Below are positions 13,589 to 29,489 of a stretch of 64,000 bases of DNA, piece by piece. The DNA comes from Augochlora pura (Eukaryota; Arthropoda; Insecta; Hymenoptera; Halictidae). Position 1 is the stretch's first letter; every line of letters starts with the position of its first letter. The notes beneath the pieces are model-generated. The model ran no database searches. It saw only the letters and a program-made list of their open reading frames with translations, and had not been told where the DNA came from. The DNA is taken from the NCBI RefSeq assembly GCF_028453695.1, contig NC_135773.1:10850001-10914000 (forward strand), in the 5' to 3' direction. A program made the translations under genes and the position numbers.

Positions 13589-13774
13589 TTGGACGATAAT
13601 GAATTCCTTTATAAATCTCCTGAATTTCTTCATTTACTTTCATTCTTAGATTCTGGAAATAGATCAATTAAATTTCGTTTCAATTGAAAAGACATTGTCA
13701 ATACTCATATTTAGTGGGTTATGTATGAAATTTTCATCGCCTGACTGATACGTTATTCTAGTGCGAAGGGTTAA
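13539..13774 (+). mobile_element. TTAA-flanked MITE, family A, diverged
   Basis: A 236-bp element lies between TTAA sites with ends TTAACCTTTTGCGCTA and TAGTGCGAAGGGTTAA. The interior (ATTAGCACTT near the left end, CATATTTAG near the right end) matches the copy at 14132. No coding capacity. Confidence 0.8.
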
Positions 13775-14072
13775 TCGAGCGTGAGGAATATTTTGTCATA
13801 TCAGGAAGACAACGTTCAGTTGCGAAGGATAATCTGTTCATTCTTTGCTCACTGTTCTTTAGGATGGTCTCTCATGTATAGTAAAGCGCTATACCCGTTA
13901 ATAATCAATCATTTCACCCTCCGATAGGGATGACAACTCTTTTCGACATGGAAATTTTTAGAAGTAACATGTTTACGAACTTCTTGTGACCATATGGCGT
14001 CACAACAAATTTAGCATAAAAAGAAACAAGATCTTCCTGTATGAAAAAGATGAAATCGTAGAAACAACGTAC

Positions 14073-14518
14073 TTAACACTAGTTTTACGGAATCCGTCAA
14101 AATGACGGGTCACTGATTTGTTAATGTACTATTAACCCCTTGCACTACCTCCCCTTTCATTCTGTGACGATTAGCACTTATTCGTACTTAATAATTTTCC
14201 TAATAGGATCAGATAGTTTTTGTTTCTTCGTTTCTATACTTTGATAACAGAAGAATTTATTTTTACTTCGATATAGAAGAAATCAATAATATTCATATTT
14301 AGTAGAGCTTGCATAAAATCTTCACCACGAGTCTGACTCGTTATTGTAATGCAAGGGGTTAATCAGATTTTAAAGGTAAAGTTGCGGCTTATTTATTCAA
14401 TATATATGATATTTCCGGCAAATATTAGAATAACGCTCGTTCAAAATTATAATAAATCGTTACTTTCATAAACCAATATAAAACGGCTGCTTTTAGTATT
14501 CCGTAAATCTAGTATTAA
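14073..14518. mobile_element. TTAA-flanked MITE, family F, interrupted by a family A element
   Basis: Terminal inverted repeats of about 21 bp (TTAACACTAGTTTTACGGAA and the complement of TTCCGTAAATCTAGTATTAA, with two mismatches) define the outer element. Family A copy 14132-14362 sits inside it, so this element is the older one. Without the insert it would be about 215 bp. No coding capacity. Confidence 0.75.
14132..14362 (+). mobile_element. TTAA-flanked MITE, family A (nested)
   Basis: A 231-bp element with ends TTAACCCCTTGCACTA and TGCAAGGGGTTAA, inserted in the element spanning 14073-14518. It is closely related to 61505-61759 in the same orientation, and to 11956-12205 inverted. Confidence 0.88.
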
Positions 14519-14817
14519 CCAGTTGAGCGTGTTTGACAAGTGTATCCGTCATGGAGATGTGGCAGAATTTTGTGTCATGACGCTTATATCCGTCATGCGT
14601 AAAATTTTGTTACAATTTGATATTTAAATTCTAATTCTGGTGGAAACGAAATTATATTCGTAAATTTTAATATGTTTAAAATGTTTAGAAGTCAAAACGA
14701 AATGAAAATTATAAATAATTTGAGTTGGATTCATAATTTCCTTCGTCATCGCTTGAGATCATTGCGACACACACTGGTGAGCGCTTTGCAAAGAGATCGC
14801 CGCAGTTAACTGGTTAA
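14515..14817 (+). mobile_element. TTAA-flanked MITE, family C
   Basis: A 303-bp element with ends TTAACCAGTTGAGCG and AGTTAACTGGTTAA. It shares its left TTAA with the right end of the element at 14073-14518. The motif TATCCGTCATG occurs twice near the left end. No coding capacity. Confidence 0.72.
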
Positions 14818-17937
<3,120 letters not shown>

Positions 17938-18108
17938 ACAGTATATTATAGTATAATATAATAGTACATTATAGTATAATATAATAGTATATTATAGTAT
18001 ATTATAGTATAATATAATAGTATATTATAGTATATTATAGTATAATGTAATAGTATATTATAGTATATTATAGTATAATATAATAGTATATTATAATATA
18101 CCAGTATA
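17938..18108. repeat. AT-rich minisatellite of TAGTATATTA-type units
   Basis: About 170 bp of tandem, imperfect 10-bp units alternates TAGTATATTA and TAGTATAATA, with a higher-order period of about 35-45 bp. There is almost no G or C apart from the TAG. Confidence 0.9.
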
Positions 18109-18974
18109 TTCTTTGAAAATAAAGTAAAGCCAAGAGGTTAGCAAGGCTCAGTAACACTTCTATTTTCTTGCTACAGTAAGTTACCTTAGAACCTTTTGGT
18201 TAACGAAGAAAACTGTTCTCTAATTCTATTATCGTAAACTGAACATTCGCATAAAGATCCGTAATCTAGCCATGTCGCTCGCATCATACAGCAGCTTTCT
18301 GGAAGGAGCTTCCTTCGAGCGTCGAGAAAAGCAGAGAGAAAGAGTTCGAACAGTATCGAGCGAGGCTGAATTCGCGTGACACTCGGCCGTTTACGCGACC
18401 GTGTAATTATCGTTCTAACCGACTCGGGCATATTTCTAGCGACGTTTCACCAAGAGAAGTGAATAATCAAAGACCAGAACGGCCGACAACGCCAATTTTC
18501 GCGATCGACGCCGCTCGAATGCTTAACGGTACGAGATTGAAACGGGAACGGCGGGGGTATATAAGGGTGGGGCGACGACGCTCGCCACGGCGAGTGATTT
18601 TTAACAACGCCGCGAACCACGCCGCGAGCCGTTTCCCGCGTTTTAACAAGAAAGCCAAGAACGACAGTTGGTAATAATATCGGCGTGGCGTGACAACCCG
18701 CCGTAAGAAACGCCGCGTAATTGTTGTCGTCGCGAGTAATTGCACGGCATTTCTGCAATACAGTGCCACTTTACCGGCACTCGCCCCTCCCCTCCACCGT
18801 CGACGCCAATCTGAAGATCGATGTGCTAAAATCCGAGATAAAGCTCGAACTTTCCCGTCAACTCGTAATTTTCGGTGTTCATATCGAGGAACGGGGCTTC
18901 GTGACGAACAGTCGTAACGGACGAAACCGAACTGGCGTTCGCGTCGACGATAGTTTTCGGTGCACGGGAAAGAC

Positions 18975-18999
18975 AGTCGGTGTGTGTGCGCGCGCGCGA
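18975..18999. repeat. TG/CG alternating purine-pyrimidine run
   Basis: GTGTGTGTG followed by CGCGCGCG is a typical Z-DNA-prone stretch. Confidence 0.75.
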
Positions 19000-19291
19000 C
19001 CTGCAACAATCCCACAGGCAGCGCGAACTCTTTCGTGTCGTTATGAATAGTTTGATGGTTCGCTGATGCTCTGTTATTTCTGCTAGTAGACATGCTAATA
19101 GACACTGAGTAATAGTTCAGTGCATTACGAGGACCGCTGCCGCATTTCGTAGAAACGAGGAGAAATACGTAGGTTCGCTCTTTTTAGAGGTTTTCGTATC
19201 ATTTGCGGCTAGATGGTTAGCAACGACGTTAGTTTTATTACTCTTATTTTTAAAGTTTATTATTATTATTATCAATTTTATTATGTTACTA

Positions 19292-19408
19292 ATTTTATTC
19301 GAAGCGAGAAGAGAAGTAAGTCGTTTGAACTGTTTCACTTTATTTCCGACGATAATGTTTCTTTACTGGATAATTATTAACAATTAAAGCTACGTTCATT
19401 AGCACTTC
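19292..19408 (+). repeat. Dispersed duplicate, copy 2 (partner 13451-13588)
   Basis: See copy 1. This copy lacks about 20 bases around the position of the family A element's left end and diverges after ATTAGCACTTC. Confidence 0.68.
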
Positions 19409-21363
19409 AGTACAGTTCACCTATGAGTTATAATTTCGCAACAGAGGTCACATTATTTCCAAAAAAAATTTTGATCATCTTCAGTATTAAAAATCTAAAA
19501 AATAGTATCCACTTACAGCAAACCAAACGTCTGTTACAAATTATTTTTTAACGAGTCCAAAAATTAACTATGCAATCTGTGTTGCCTTATAATGATTCAT
19601 AGACGGCATTTATTTAGATTTTTCGTTATTTTTGTAAAGGTATAGATGAAGGAATTTATTTAATCATTTTCTATCATTATTTTGTTTTCCTGTAATCTTA
19701 GTACGTTTTACCAATACAGTAAACTTCTTGAGAGTTAAACATCTTTTCCTTAGTGGCTAAGAAGTTGAAATTATATCAGATTAAGAACAATTTATTTTTC
19801 TAAACATTGACTTTAGCTCGTTTAATAATTCCCGCCTTTTGCATGTACAATTTTAAGAAACATATAATGAACAGAGTTTAAATAAGAACATTTAATAAGT
19901 CTCCTCCGACGAGTGCAAAGTTAATTATGCTCGCGAATAAACGCAGGGCGCAGTAATTGGCCAAACCAGGGTAACTGGTACTAATTTATAATTCTTGCAC
20001 TGTCGTCAGACAGACTTTCGACAATGTCAGGATCGACGTCGACGGCGATAATATTGATCGAAAAGAACTGTGGATCATCGGAAGTTTCGCTGCCCTTTAA
20101 TCCTGACACGTGATTCGGAACTTTATCCCCGCTCGGTAGACGGCAATCGTCGCGTCTTCGCCGTCGAGATTTATTGCCTCATGGCTTCAAGCAGACGCGA
20201 GCAATTTACATTCCCGGCTATAGGACGTGCGCTTGGTTCTCCCGGCGTTTGAAGGTGTAGCCAATCGTCGGGACGTCACCCACCCCGACTAGACTACTCG
20301 ACGTCGAAATTACGAGGGATTACGGCATCGGGACAGTTGGCCTGCATGAGATACGAAAACTGATGAAAAAATTTCCGGGTAGTGACAACGGCACCCTTCA
20401 ATCGGTTTCATTGTATCCGCTTATCGAATTATTCAGAGAAACAGGATCAAGTGTGGCGGAATAATGGAGCACTGGAAATATCGCGCTGTTACGAAACGTT
20501 AGGTTCGTAAAAAATTTTCTTTTCCATATGCCGTTTATTAAAGAAAATAAATGGGAGATGGTTACGAAATGGATTTAAAATTTTTAATTAAAAGAGCCAA
20601 GCATTGTTTGAGAATATATTTCTCGACGAGTTTAAACGCGTTGAATGTATTCCACGTTTCTATTTCCTGCAGTTTTAATAAAATTGTAATTTTTGAATTC
20701 ATATTCATCATTCTATGAACGTTAATAAACTTCATATTCAGATATTGCATACATATATAATACTTAACTCGATTTCCAATTCAACAATCATCCCGTTGAA
20801 TTTAGATGAACCAGAGGTGGCTTATTTTACATTATCCGACAACGGTAGCTCCAATAATTTTTACAAAACAATATAGTCACCTCAGATTCGATGTTTGGAG
20901 GTCCCAGCATCGGGTGTGCATCCGTCGAATGTTAATGTCGGCTGTTAATCGACAGGTTTTTCGTCGCTGGGATGTTTTTCTGGAGCTAACATCTCCAGCC
21001 GCTTACGTGTCCCGACGATCGTATTAATATCGTAAGAAATAATATCCCCACTGAGGCGTGTTTGACGGAACGGAAGCTTAATATAAAAGGAAGATTCGGG
21101 AACAGAGGAATCGACGTTCCTGACTTTGACAACAATGTGTCTCCATCTCCCCGTCGCGGCAATAAAACCGGCGCTTGACTCGCGGAAACATTTATCGAGG
21201 GATGCGTTTCGCCTGTCTATCCCTCGGCGACGTCAACGACAACGACAACGACGTCGCAGGCCGATGCCCGCGGAGGATACAAGAAATCCCAGGGTCACGG
21301 CGACCGAGCCGTCCCGTCTTGATTATTTCGCGAGAACCGACGACGAAAAATTCCGTCGTGGAA

Positions 21364-21384
21364 CGAGCAAGCAAGCAAGCAAGC
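21364..21384. repeat. (AAGC)n tetranucleotide repeat
   Basis: About five GCAA/AAGC units sit inside a GC-rich block. Confidence 0.8.
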
Positions 21385-21404
21385 GAAGCCTTAATGGCCC
21401 CCCT

Positions 21405-21421
21405 GCGCGCGCGCGCGCGCC
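21405..21421. repeat. (CG)n run
   Basis: An alternating GC run of about 16 bases, Z-DNA-prone and rich in CpG. Confidence 0.8.
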
Positions 21422-21794
21422 ATTATGCTCAAAGGCTGAGAGGGTCCTTCAAAGGATCCTCGGCTCCACTTTCATTTGCATTCAGGATTGGGAGAACGGC
21501 CGTGATCCGTTGATTCGTTCGCCGAGCCAGACGATGATCGCAGGCGTGGCCGATGGTCCTTTCCTAATGCGAAATTAGGTCAGCGGAGTTCGGCGCAAGA
21601 AATGAGAATGAAACGAACGGGGCACGGGGCAAATAAAGCTATGGTCTGCAATGGAACGGAAGGGCGGCCGCGCGGAGAGGTCGACTTCTCGTCGGTACGA
21701 AGTGGCTCGGAATTAGTTTACCTTTGAAAACCAATTTCTTTCTATTTCTTACCTCGCGCCCTCTTCCGCTTCCGTTCCGACGCGGCGGCGGGGA

Positions 21795-21816
21795 GGGGGG
21801 GGGGGGGGGGGGGGGG
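21795..21816. repeat. G22 homopolymer
   Basis: 22 G in a row on the + strand, preceded by GGGA. It is one of the two longest homopolymers in the window. Confidence 0.9.
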
Positions 21817-23991
21817 CATTTTTCTGTTGCGAGCGAAAGCCCGTCCGGCGGGGAGGAGATTGCCGCGGAAACGAAAATAATAAAAGAGCCACGCACGATC
21901 GAAGAGCAATATCTGGTAACGTTCCCAATAATAACAACCGCGTTGGATTCCCTTTTCCCTGAGCACCTTCGAACACTTTCTGTTTTCTCTGCGCATCGCA
22001 GACGTAGACGCTCTCTCCGCCGCGGCCACGGTTTATTTCTACAATTACGACATTTAATGTCTCGGCTGTTGACAGAGTAGAAAATTGAAACTCGAGTGCT
22101 GCGGAGGAACCGTATTTCAGCGGCCGGAAACGGTGTACCTGAGCGAGCAAAAATGAAAGAAGACACTTCTCGTCTTCAATATTTGCTTTCCTTTGAACAC
22201 CGTTCTTAATAATATAGCTAATAAACGCGTTCCCACTCCCGTGACTCGAATTCGCTTTTCCCGCGAGGTAAAGCCGATGGACCGGAAGCGAGGCGGACAA
22301 TGGAAATTTCCCGCGAGCCAGCTGCGCGGGTTAGACAACATGGAAGTCGGAATGCAAAACCGCGCGTAACAGAATTCGCAGCAAACCAGAAAATTTTTAA
22401 GGCGCGCAATCCCGGCCGCCGGGGCGGGCTGTCTACCCGCAGACATCAAGCCGTGGTCCAACTTCAGAATGGGAGCAACGGCGTCAAACAACTTCAGCGT
22501 CAAACAATCTGGCGGGAAGGTGAAACTTTTCCATCCACTTCAGCTGCAACCGCTGCTCCCTCCCGGTTTCGTTTATTTCACTTATTTTATCTGTTTCTTC
22601 CATCCCGGCTACTTTATCTATCCCGACTATTCCGTCCGCCCCGGCTGGTTAATCCGCATAAATCAAAACAAGTTCCAAGTTTTTCCGATTCGCCCGGAGG
22701 CAGGGATTCTTGCGGCGCACAGACAGCGGCAGTCTGAGCGAGCCGGGCGGGGGTGGAACGCGAGGGATTGATGACACTCATAATTCGCAGCCGCCGTCAA
22801 GCTGTTCTCCTCGTGTTTGGACTGCCATAATCCCGACGGCTTAGCACCCGGAGGACAGGCACACGGCCGTTTATCTCGCCCCGAATCCCGGATTATCGCC
22901 GAGTGATATTTTTCGTGCGCGTCGCCGACCGCGAAATCGGCAGGCAATTAACATCGGTTACGTTCCGGGCGTCGATGATCGCGGAGGAGTTCGAGGATTC
23001 CGCCGTCTCGCGGGCTCATCCCTCTCCCCCTCCCTCTCCCCGGTGACTTTTCGGCGTCACCGGAATCTCCTCCCTCGATACCGCGGCAATTAAATCAAAG
23101 GCAAATTCGTTCGAAAGTTTCCAGCTTGGTTTCAAAGAGCAGGATAGCTGCCAGGCTTTGCCCGGAGGGGACGAACAGGTTGGAGCCGGTAACCGGGTGT
23201 AACTAAGTAAACCGAGCATTTCAAGTTGTTCCTTTCCGCGCAGCTAGACGCCGCGCCGGCGATATTAAGCGCATAACATGTACCCCCCAAAGCAATCCCC
23301 CCCCCCCTCCCCCCCGCTGTCCTCCCCAACCCCTTCGCCGCTATTATACCGCCATTACTACGTCACGCCGTTGTGTATAAGCCGTTGCTGCTCCGGCTCT
23401 TGGTCTAGCTCTACTAGCGTGCGGCACGCTTCTGGCCTGCCCGCCTATCGCTGCTTGACTGACAACCTTAACCGAGCCGGTCACGACTCCCTTTGTCCCA
23501 CCCCTTGGACTTCGGCCGAGCAACTTACACCCAGCAGCGATCCTATCAAGTTCAATATCCATTCACGATGCTATGTCTGAGCCGGCGCAAAAAGATCCTT
23601 TCATTGAATCTACTCGCTCGGAGATGATCAATGATTGTGTTAGAACATCTCATAAACATTAATCCCTATTTTTCAACAGATGAGTTAATGCACTTATCTC
23701 GGCGCAGTTTAGTGTACCTTAGTTTACCTTAGTACCTTAGTACTTTATTTTTGTACTACAATTTCGTTGTGTCGTAGTTTCCATGTTACTGTTGAAATTT
23801 ATAGTGATCTGTATTTTTCGAGCACAGAAATAGATGAGAATGATACCAGCAGCGAAAAGTAATATGACTGAAATACAAGTTCGCATTTGAAACTTTGAAC
23901 TTCTACTAAAGTAATTTTCAAAGTGCGCGGAACGACATTGTAATGATTAAACTGTGGATCTTTATACATTTATGTCATGCGCAGCTTTTTA

Positions 23992-24577
23992 CTAGGTTGG
24001 TGCATATGAAATGTCGGATGTTTACGTAAATATATAAAACTGTATATCTTTTTTCAAAAGCTGTTGATTTAATCAAAATATGCCCCGTTTGCTTTACTAC
24101 ACCCTTTNCAACAAGATATCAATACAGAAATGCCTGTCTTAAACAAATTCTGATCTTTCGAATTAATAAACTCTGATATGGAATATTTCAGAGTGTCTCC
24201 ATTTATATACTATTTAGCCCGTAAAAACTGTCCTGAATGTTTAAAATAGNGAAAGTCGCTAGGCGAAAGATCTATATTTTATAAAATTGTATATTTTACT
24301 TCATTTAATTTCGCAATTGTTTTGTACGACGTATGCGTAGTTTTTGTGGGCTAAACAGTATGTAAATGGAGACAGTCTGAAAAATTCCATACTACAGTTT
24401 ATTGATCNNAAAAATCAGAATATCTAGAAGACAGACATTTATGAATTAAACTGGCGTTGGGAAAAGTGTATTGAAACAAATGGGGCANATTTAGATTAAA
24501 TCAAATAGCTTTTGAAAAAAGATATGCAGTTTTATATNCTCGNTTAGAAATCCGACATTTCATATGCACCAACCTAA
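23992..24577. mobile_element. Near-palindromic mariner-type MITE
   Basis: A 586-bp element lies between TA duplications (23990-23991 and 24578-24579). Its ends read (C/T)TAGGTTGGTGCATATGAAA and the inverted complement. TA targets and TTAGGTTGGTGC-type ends are characteristic of Tc1/mariner elements. The inverted similarity extends far beyond the tips: 23992-24230 aligns with the complement of 24339-24577, leaving a central spacer of about 108 bp. No transposase frame is present. Seven ambiguous bases fall inside the element. A second, rearranged copy lies at 43327-44400. Confidence 0.88.
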
Positions 24578-26654
24578 TAGAATGCAAGAAAATGGGATGA
24601 ATGCTTCGTAGAATGAAACTANGTTTTCAATTGCAATGAAAATGCTTTCCCTTAATTGTTAAAAATCGTAATTACATCTCCATCCTGTCACGAAGACTGA
24701 GAAGTAGTAATTGGTTACCTGAACAATTGTTAAACGTATAAACGGCGTTACAAAGCTTCTTAACTGATACTCCCACTGAATTCCACGAAAATATGGACAC
24801 TGATACGGCACCGACCGTACTTAGCGAAATGCTTGATCCCATTACTGCTTACGTATAGTCAGCGAGACGACAGCGGAAGTATTGCGTTATCCCAGGTACG
24901 GCGAAACGTCGTGGCCGCCTACTAAATCCTGGAAATTCCGCGCCGCCGCGAGATAAGAAACATACCGACGATGCCGGAAACACGGGCGCGGATGTTTCGG
25001 GTCGCGTGATCGCGGCTAGGCGATTTTTAATTGGGAGGAGACCCTGGAATTCCTGGCGGGGAACGTCGAGTTTCGGGCGAATCGAAAGTGAACACAGGGG
25101 AGGTGCGAACGGAGGGTTGGTTTCGTGAAGAAAGTCGTTTTTATGGGATCTTAAGGTGGCAGAGCGATCATTAAAGTCGGTCGTTAAATGTATGAGTTTA
25201 CTCGATTTGGACTGCGAAGTGTATAAACGGGGAAATTAGTTCGACCTCTTGTTTTATGATTTCTTTCGCGGGTGTGCTTATCGGGGTTACTTTGCTGTTA
25301 ATAGCTTTCCGTGGGGAAAGGAATGTCGGCGGGGTACGTGTGGCGTTCGTTCCGATAATGGAATACTTGATTAACCTTTAGCGGACGACGACTTTTTTGA
25401 CCAAGTGAGATAGCAGGACGAGATGATTTTCGCAAATCTGTCTTGGACACAAATTATTTTAATTTATATATAATACAAATATAATTTATATACGATTATA
25501 TGCAATTATATACAATTATATAATTAAAATATTTATGTATCATTTTTGCTGTTAATTGTTAAACAGAATTTGAAACTATTGATCGCTAGACAGTTTTGAG
25601 TCAAGTTAAAATAATTCTTGTGGTGAGGTATGATTCTAAGTAACTTATAATCAGATTGCAATTTATTTATTTAAGGTGTAGCTGATTAAATAATAGAATT
25701 TAATATAACTCTCGTCTTATTTCTATCTTGATAGAATAATGAATAGGAACAGTTAGCTTTCATTTAATCAATTCCAGCATAATTGAGTAGGATTCTGTTA
25801 TTATAATTGAATACTTACAATTTTTATAATTTTTACAATTTACGAATTTATAATAGAATTGAGTTCTATTATTACAAATATAATTGAATTACCTTGCAGT
25901 TTCTGTAAAATTGAATAGAAGAGTTGAATTATCATGTTTGAAATATGGAGCAGTAAAACTAAATGCACCATCAAATTTTACTATTTTAAAGGATGTAAGT
26001 GAATATTTTATATAATATTTAATAATATAGATTATGTAGATTTATACTATAGATAATATAGATTTATAATATCTAATAATATAGATTTTGCTTCAATGTG
26101 AATATAAAAATAATAATGTCATAAAACACCACAGTATTTAGAAGAGCCTATAAAATCTTCCACACAAACATCATTTGTATTTCGTTTACACTTAAATCAT
26201 AAAGTACTTTTCTTAAACTGAAGGTGGTAGGAAAACAAATTGCTCGGCCAATTAAGATAGGAAACAACCAGCTGCTGGTTATCGAAACACAAGAAGAAAG
26301 TTGTTATTTGTCGGCCGGTATGATTGGTGTATTAAAAGTTGTACCGCGGGGTCAGATAAGATCGAGGTCGAAGTCCCCTCGGCACCCGAATTACACGGTT
26401 TCACGTATTTCATCGTCGAAGAGGATTACGTTCTCGGGGTCCGCCCGAAAATCAGATTTGTCGCCCCACAGGAAGGGTGTGGACCACCCCTGACCCATTT
26501 CGCGACGCAAATTTCGTTCGAATCGCCCGGAGGTCTCGATACCAGGAATTCCTGGGCACTCGTCGACTTTCACCCTCGGTCGATTCGCCCCTGGGCCGAG
26601 TATTTAGATAGATCTTTGCCGTGGGATAGATAACCGTTTGTCCTTTCCGTGCGC

Positions 26655-26681
26655 GCCGGTAGCCGGTAGCCGGTAGCCGGT
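26655..26681. repeat. (GGTAGCC)n heptanucleotide repeat
   Basis: Four near-perfect GCCGGTA units lie in tandem. Confidence 0.85.
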
Positions 26682-27778
26682 ACGTACGGCAGCCTCGTGG
26701 CGAGGAGGGCGCGCGCGCGTAAATTCCAGCCCGATGAATCAAAGGGCCAAGGTATCGCGCTATCAAAGGCTTTATCTCCGGCCGCGTTCGGGACCGCATA
26801 ATAACCGGTTTAACGTTTGACTGTAAGTCGATCTAACTTCGATGTGGGTTAAGTTTCCAATTCCGCGGCTGGTAAATCTGAAACTTCCGGGCCCGCCCCC
26901 TCCCGGCGACGCCGCCGGCATATTTAGTCTAATTATTATTGAACTGTGACTGTGCGCTTAGGATGCCGGCTTTCGCAAACTATCGCCGCTTTCTCTCTCT
27001 GGCTTGCGTCAACCCGTGCCCGCTTCCAATGCTCGACGGATTTGAACTTTGCGCGAGCAGTCTGAATGATATGAATGCGAGAAAATTAGGCTTATCTGAC
27101 AGTGCATTATATGCTTGCGGTAGCTGCAATCAGTATTTGTATACATTTAAGAGGATATCGTTTTTTTCTAAACTGGACTAAAGAACTTGAAAATTTAAAC
27201 AATGCGTTTTGAGGATATCTATAATTCGCGTGTATGCTCAAAATGTCATCGACACGTTAAAAATCACGAATGAGTGTTCTATAAAAAAGACTAGTCTTAT
27301 TCCAACTTTTTCCCCTTTTTGTTATAATCTATGATTGAATTAAAAATTTCATTTCATGAAACGAAGAATTTGGTAGATAGATTAGTGTTAAAAATTAATA
27401 TCTTCGCATTAATTAATGATAACGTTGTTACAGATTTTACTCGTTGTGATCTGTTGGAAACATAACAAACAGTTAGTTACTTAAAGATCCGCAGACCAAT
27501 TATGAAATGTACGCCAAAGACAGTAATAAATTAATTTCGGGAGGCCTGTTACAATATTAATGGGAGTTACAATGTTGACTAGAAATGCTGGCTGGGCATA
27601 TGCTCAGGTTAGATAAAAATGTCCGTCGCACTTATGTCGTCGTAATGTGCATAGTTACCTTCACTGTCTCCTGCATGCATACATGCGCTTACCTGGCGCA
27701 GCAATGCAGTACAGGTTGCAGCGCCGGATGAAATGTGTAATTAAAGGATCAGGCTATCCATCTGGCACCCTCCCTCTC

Positions 27779-27780
<2 letters not shown>

Positions 27781-27812
<32 letters not shown>
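27781..27812. repeat. (TC)15 dinucleotide repeat
   Basis: An uninterrupted CT array, part of a longer pyrimidine-rich stretch from about 27767 to 27850. Confidence 0.9.
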
Positions 27813-27815
<3 letters not shown>

Positions 27816-28899
27816 CGATCTCTCCCGGTCTCTGTTTCTCTTTGTCGTTCTGTAAAGTCTGCCGACTGCATGACGGCTGTGTAATCTTTGGATTAAGAGA
27901 AATCTCTTTCGCGCTCGCAGCCAACACTCGTACGTCATCGTTCTCTCGCCGACGATCATTCGTTTACTCGGATGGAATCGAATCGTTGCCCATTTCAGGC
28001 CCGAGCACCGTCGTCGCCGATGAAAAATCCAAAGGATTATCGAATTTGCGCAAACGAGCGGCGTGTCCCTTTATCGCCGGCTCCGGCCGTCCAATCGAAA
28101 AAACTGCTGCTGGGAATTTGATTATCGCCGCGAACGCCGTTACACCTCGAAAATCGATTACGTTCCGCGCTCGTGCCGCTAACGATAGCCCTTTTTTTAC
28201 ACAATGCCGCGGTTGTCTGGATATGGTAAATGGCGATAGTTCCGGGCTCTAACTACGGGCCGACGGAAATCTGATCGGTTACACTTTGTCGGGCAAATAC
28301 GCCGATGCGCGACGCATGATTGATAAACGTTAACACCAGAGCTGCCGAGTCTTAAACGCGATCAATTGATATCGTTCTGTAAGGATGGCCAGGCGGGATT
28401 TAAGGAAACTTTTGTCCGATTTTTATTTTAATTTATGTTCGTATAAAGGGGTTTATCAAAACAGTGCTCATAGAAATATTTCCACAATTTCAGCGATCAT
28501 GAAAGAAATAATTAGCTAGCGTTAGTACAGTTATACTCTAGGTCGTTTTATCAGGCTAATCTGTTTGAAAGGAGCGTCTGAAATACATGTTGAAAGCAGT
28601 GATTAAATATAATTATAAACAATTCTAAGCACGATAAATTACATTTTTGTAAACATTAATGCATACAGTGTTAATACTGAACTGGTGGAAATAAGAATAA
28701 AGCATTGGCATACTTCACCAGACGAAACAGGAATGAAATAATTTAGTAACAAGTATAAAATATCTGAATACTTCATTGAATTTATAATTGAGAACTTAAT
28801 CGATGACAATAGAAGTAAAACACTTTAACACTTAACTATTAGAATCTGAACAAAATATTCAAAAACCTGATTAGTTCACTATAAGCTCGTACGATTGTT

Positions 28900-29105
28900 T
28901 CTCAACTCTTTGCGCTGCAACGACTGAAGCTCGAGAGAAAAATTTCCCTACATTTACTGCTAAATACGAATATTATCTATTTCTTTTAAATCGAACCATT
29001 TGATTTTTGTGTGACAAAAATATTGGAATAAAAATAAATAAATACACGCGAGAGATAAGTATCGTCTCGTTCTATTAGGTAAGACATTAACGACGAAAAG
29101 GGTTC
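28900..29105 (-). mobile_element. Diverged family A MITE remnant
   Basis: The left end CTCTTTGCGCTGCAAC and the interior CTAAATACGAATATTAT followed by TTAAATCGAACC align with the family A copy at 11956. The TTAA sites are mutated and the right end (near AAAAGGGTT) is uncertain. Confidence 0.5.
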
Positions 29106-29489
29106 GTCGCGCGAAGAGTCGAAAGTTGCAGTCTGCGATCTGCGCGAGTATTGAAATCGCTGAAACGGAACGGAACAGAAATAAAAGCATTGTACTTTCT
29201 CACCGACGAAGCACCCTGCGTCTGCAACGGCGACTGCCTCAAGGAAGTTCCTTATCAATCCCGGCGTGCAGAGTGACACAAGACAGAGGGCGGTTAATGC
29301 CTGAAGTCGATCAACTTCGGGACCGCCCCGGGGCACCCGTCGATGACGTTACTACCGTTTTAACGAAGGGGTTGCCACGAAGGAATCACATTTTCCCTCC
29401 AGACGATGATTATTTAGATTATCCGCGATCGTCGAGTAATCTCGGCGCAAAGAGCCCAGAGCTCAGAGCCCAGAGCCCGAAGCCGAGAA

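Larger units (their letters stand above)
18109..23991. other. Noncoding DNA, large GC-rich blocks
   Basis: CpG-rich blocks lie at about 18280-19040, 20000-20470 and 21100-23580, with AT-rich DNA between. They include a TG/CG alternating run (18975-18999), an ATT run (19257-19272), the partner of the 13451 duplicate (19292-19408), an AAGC repeat (21364-21384), a GC run (21405-21421), a G22 tract (21795-21816), C runs near 23283-23316 and an ACCTTAGT-type tandem (23709-23746). Frames up to 212 codons on the - strand (18467-19105) are unsupported by any family match. Confidence 0.5.

Noticed and set aside
17938..18108. CRISPR-like regular array
   Set aside because: It is a continuous tandem repeat without distinct spacers, in eukaryotic DNA.
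18467..19105. 212-codon open frame on the minus strand
   Set aside because: Arg/Ala-rich, with overlapping + strand frames and no domain. CpG-rich DNA has few stop codons by composition.
25374..25650. Further TTAA element starting TTAACCTTTAGCGGACG
   Set aside because: The left tip resembles the MITE families, but I could not find a matching right end.
27647..28252. 201-codon open frame on the plus strand
   Set aside because: It contains a poly-Leu/Ser stretch from the TC array, with no family match or exon structure.
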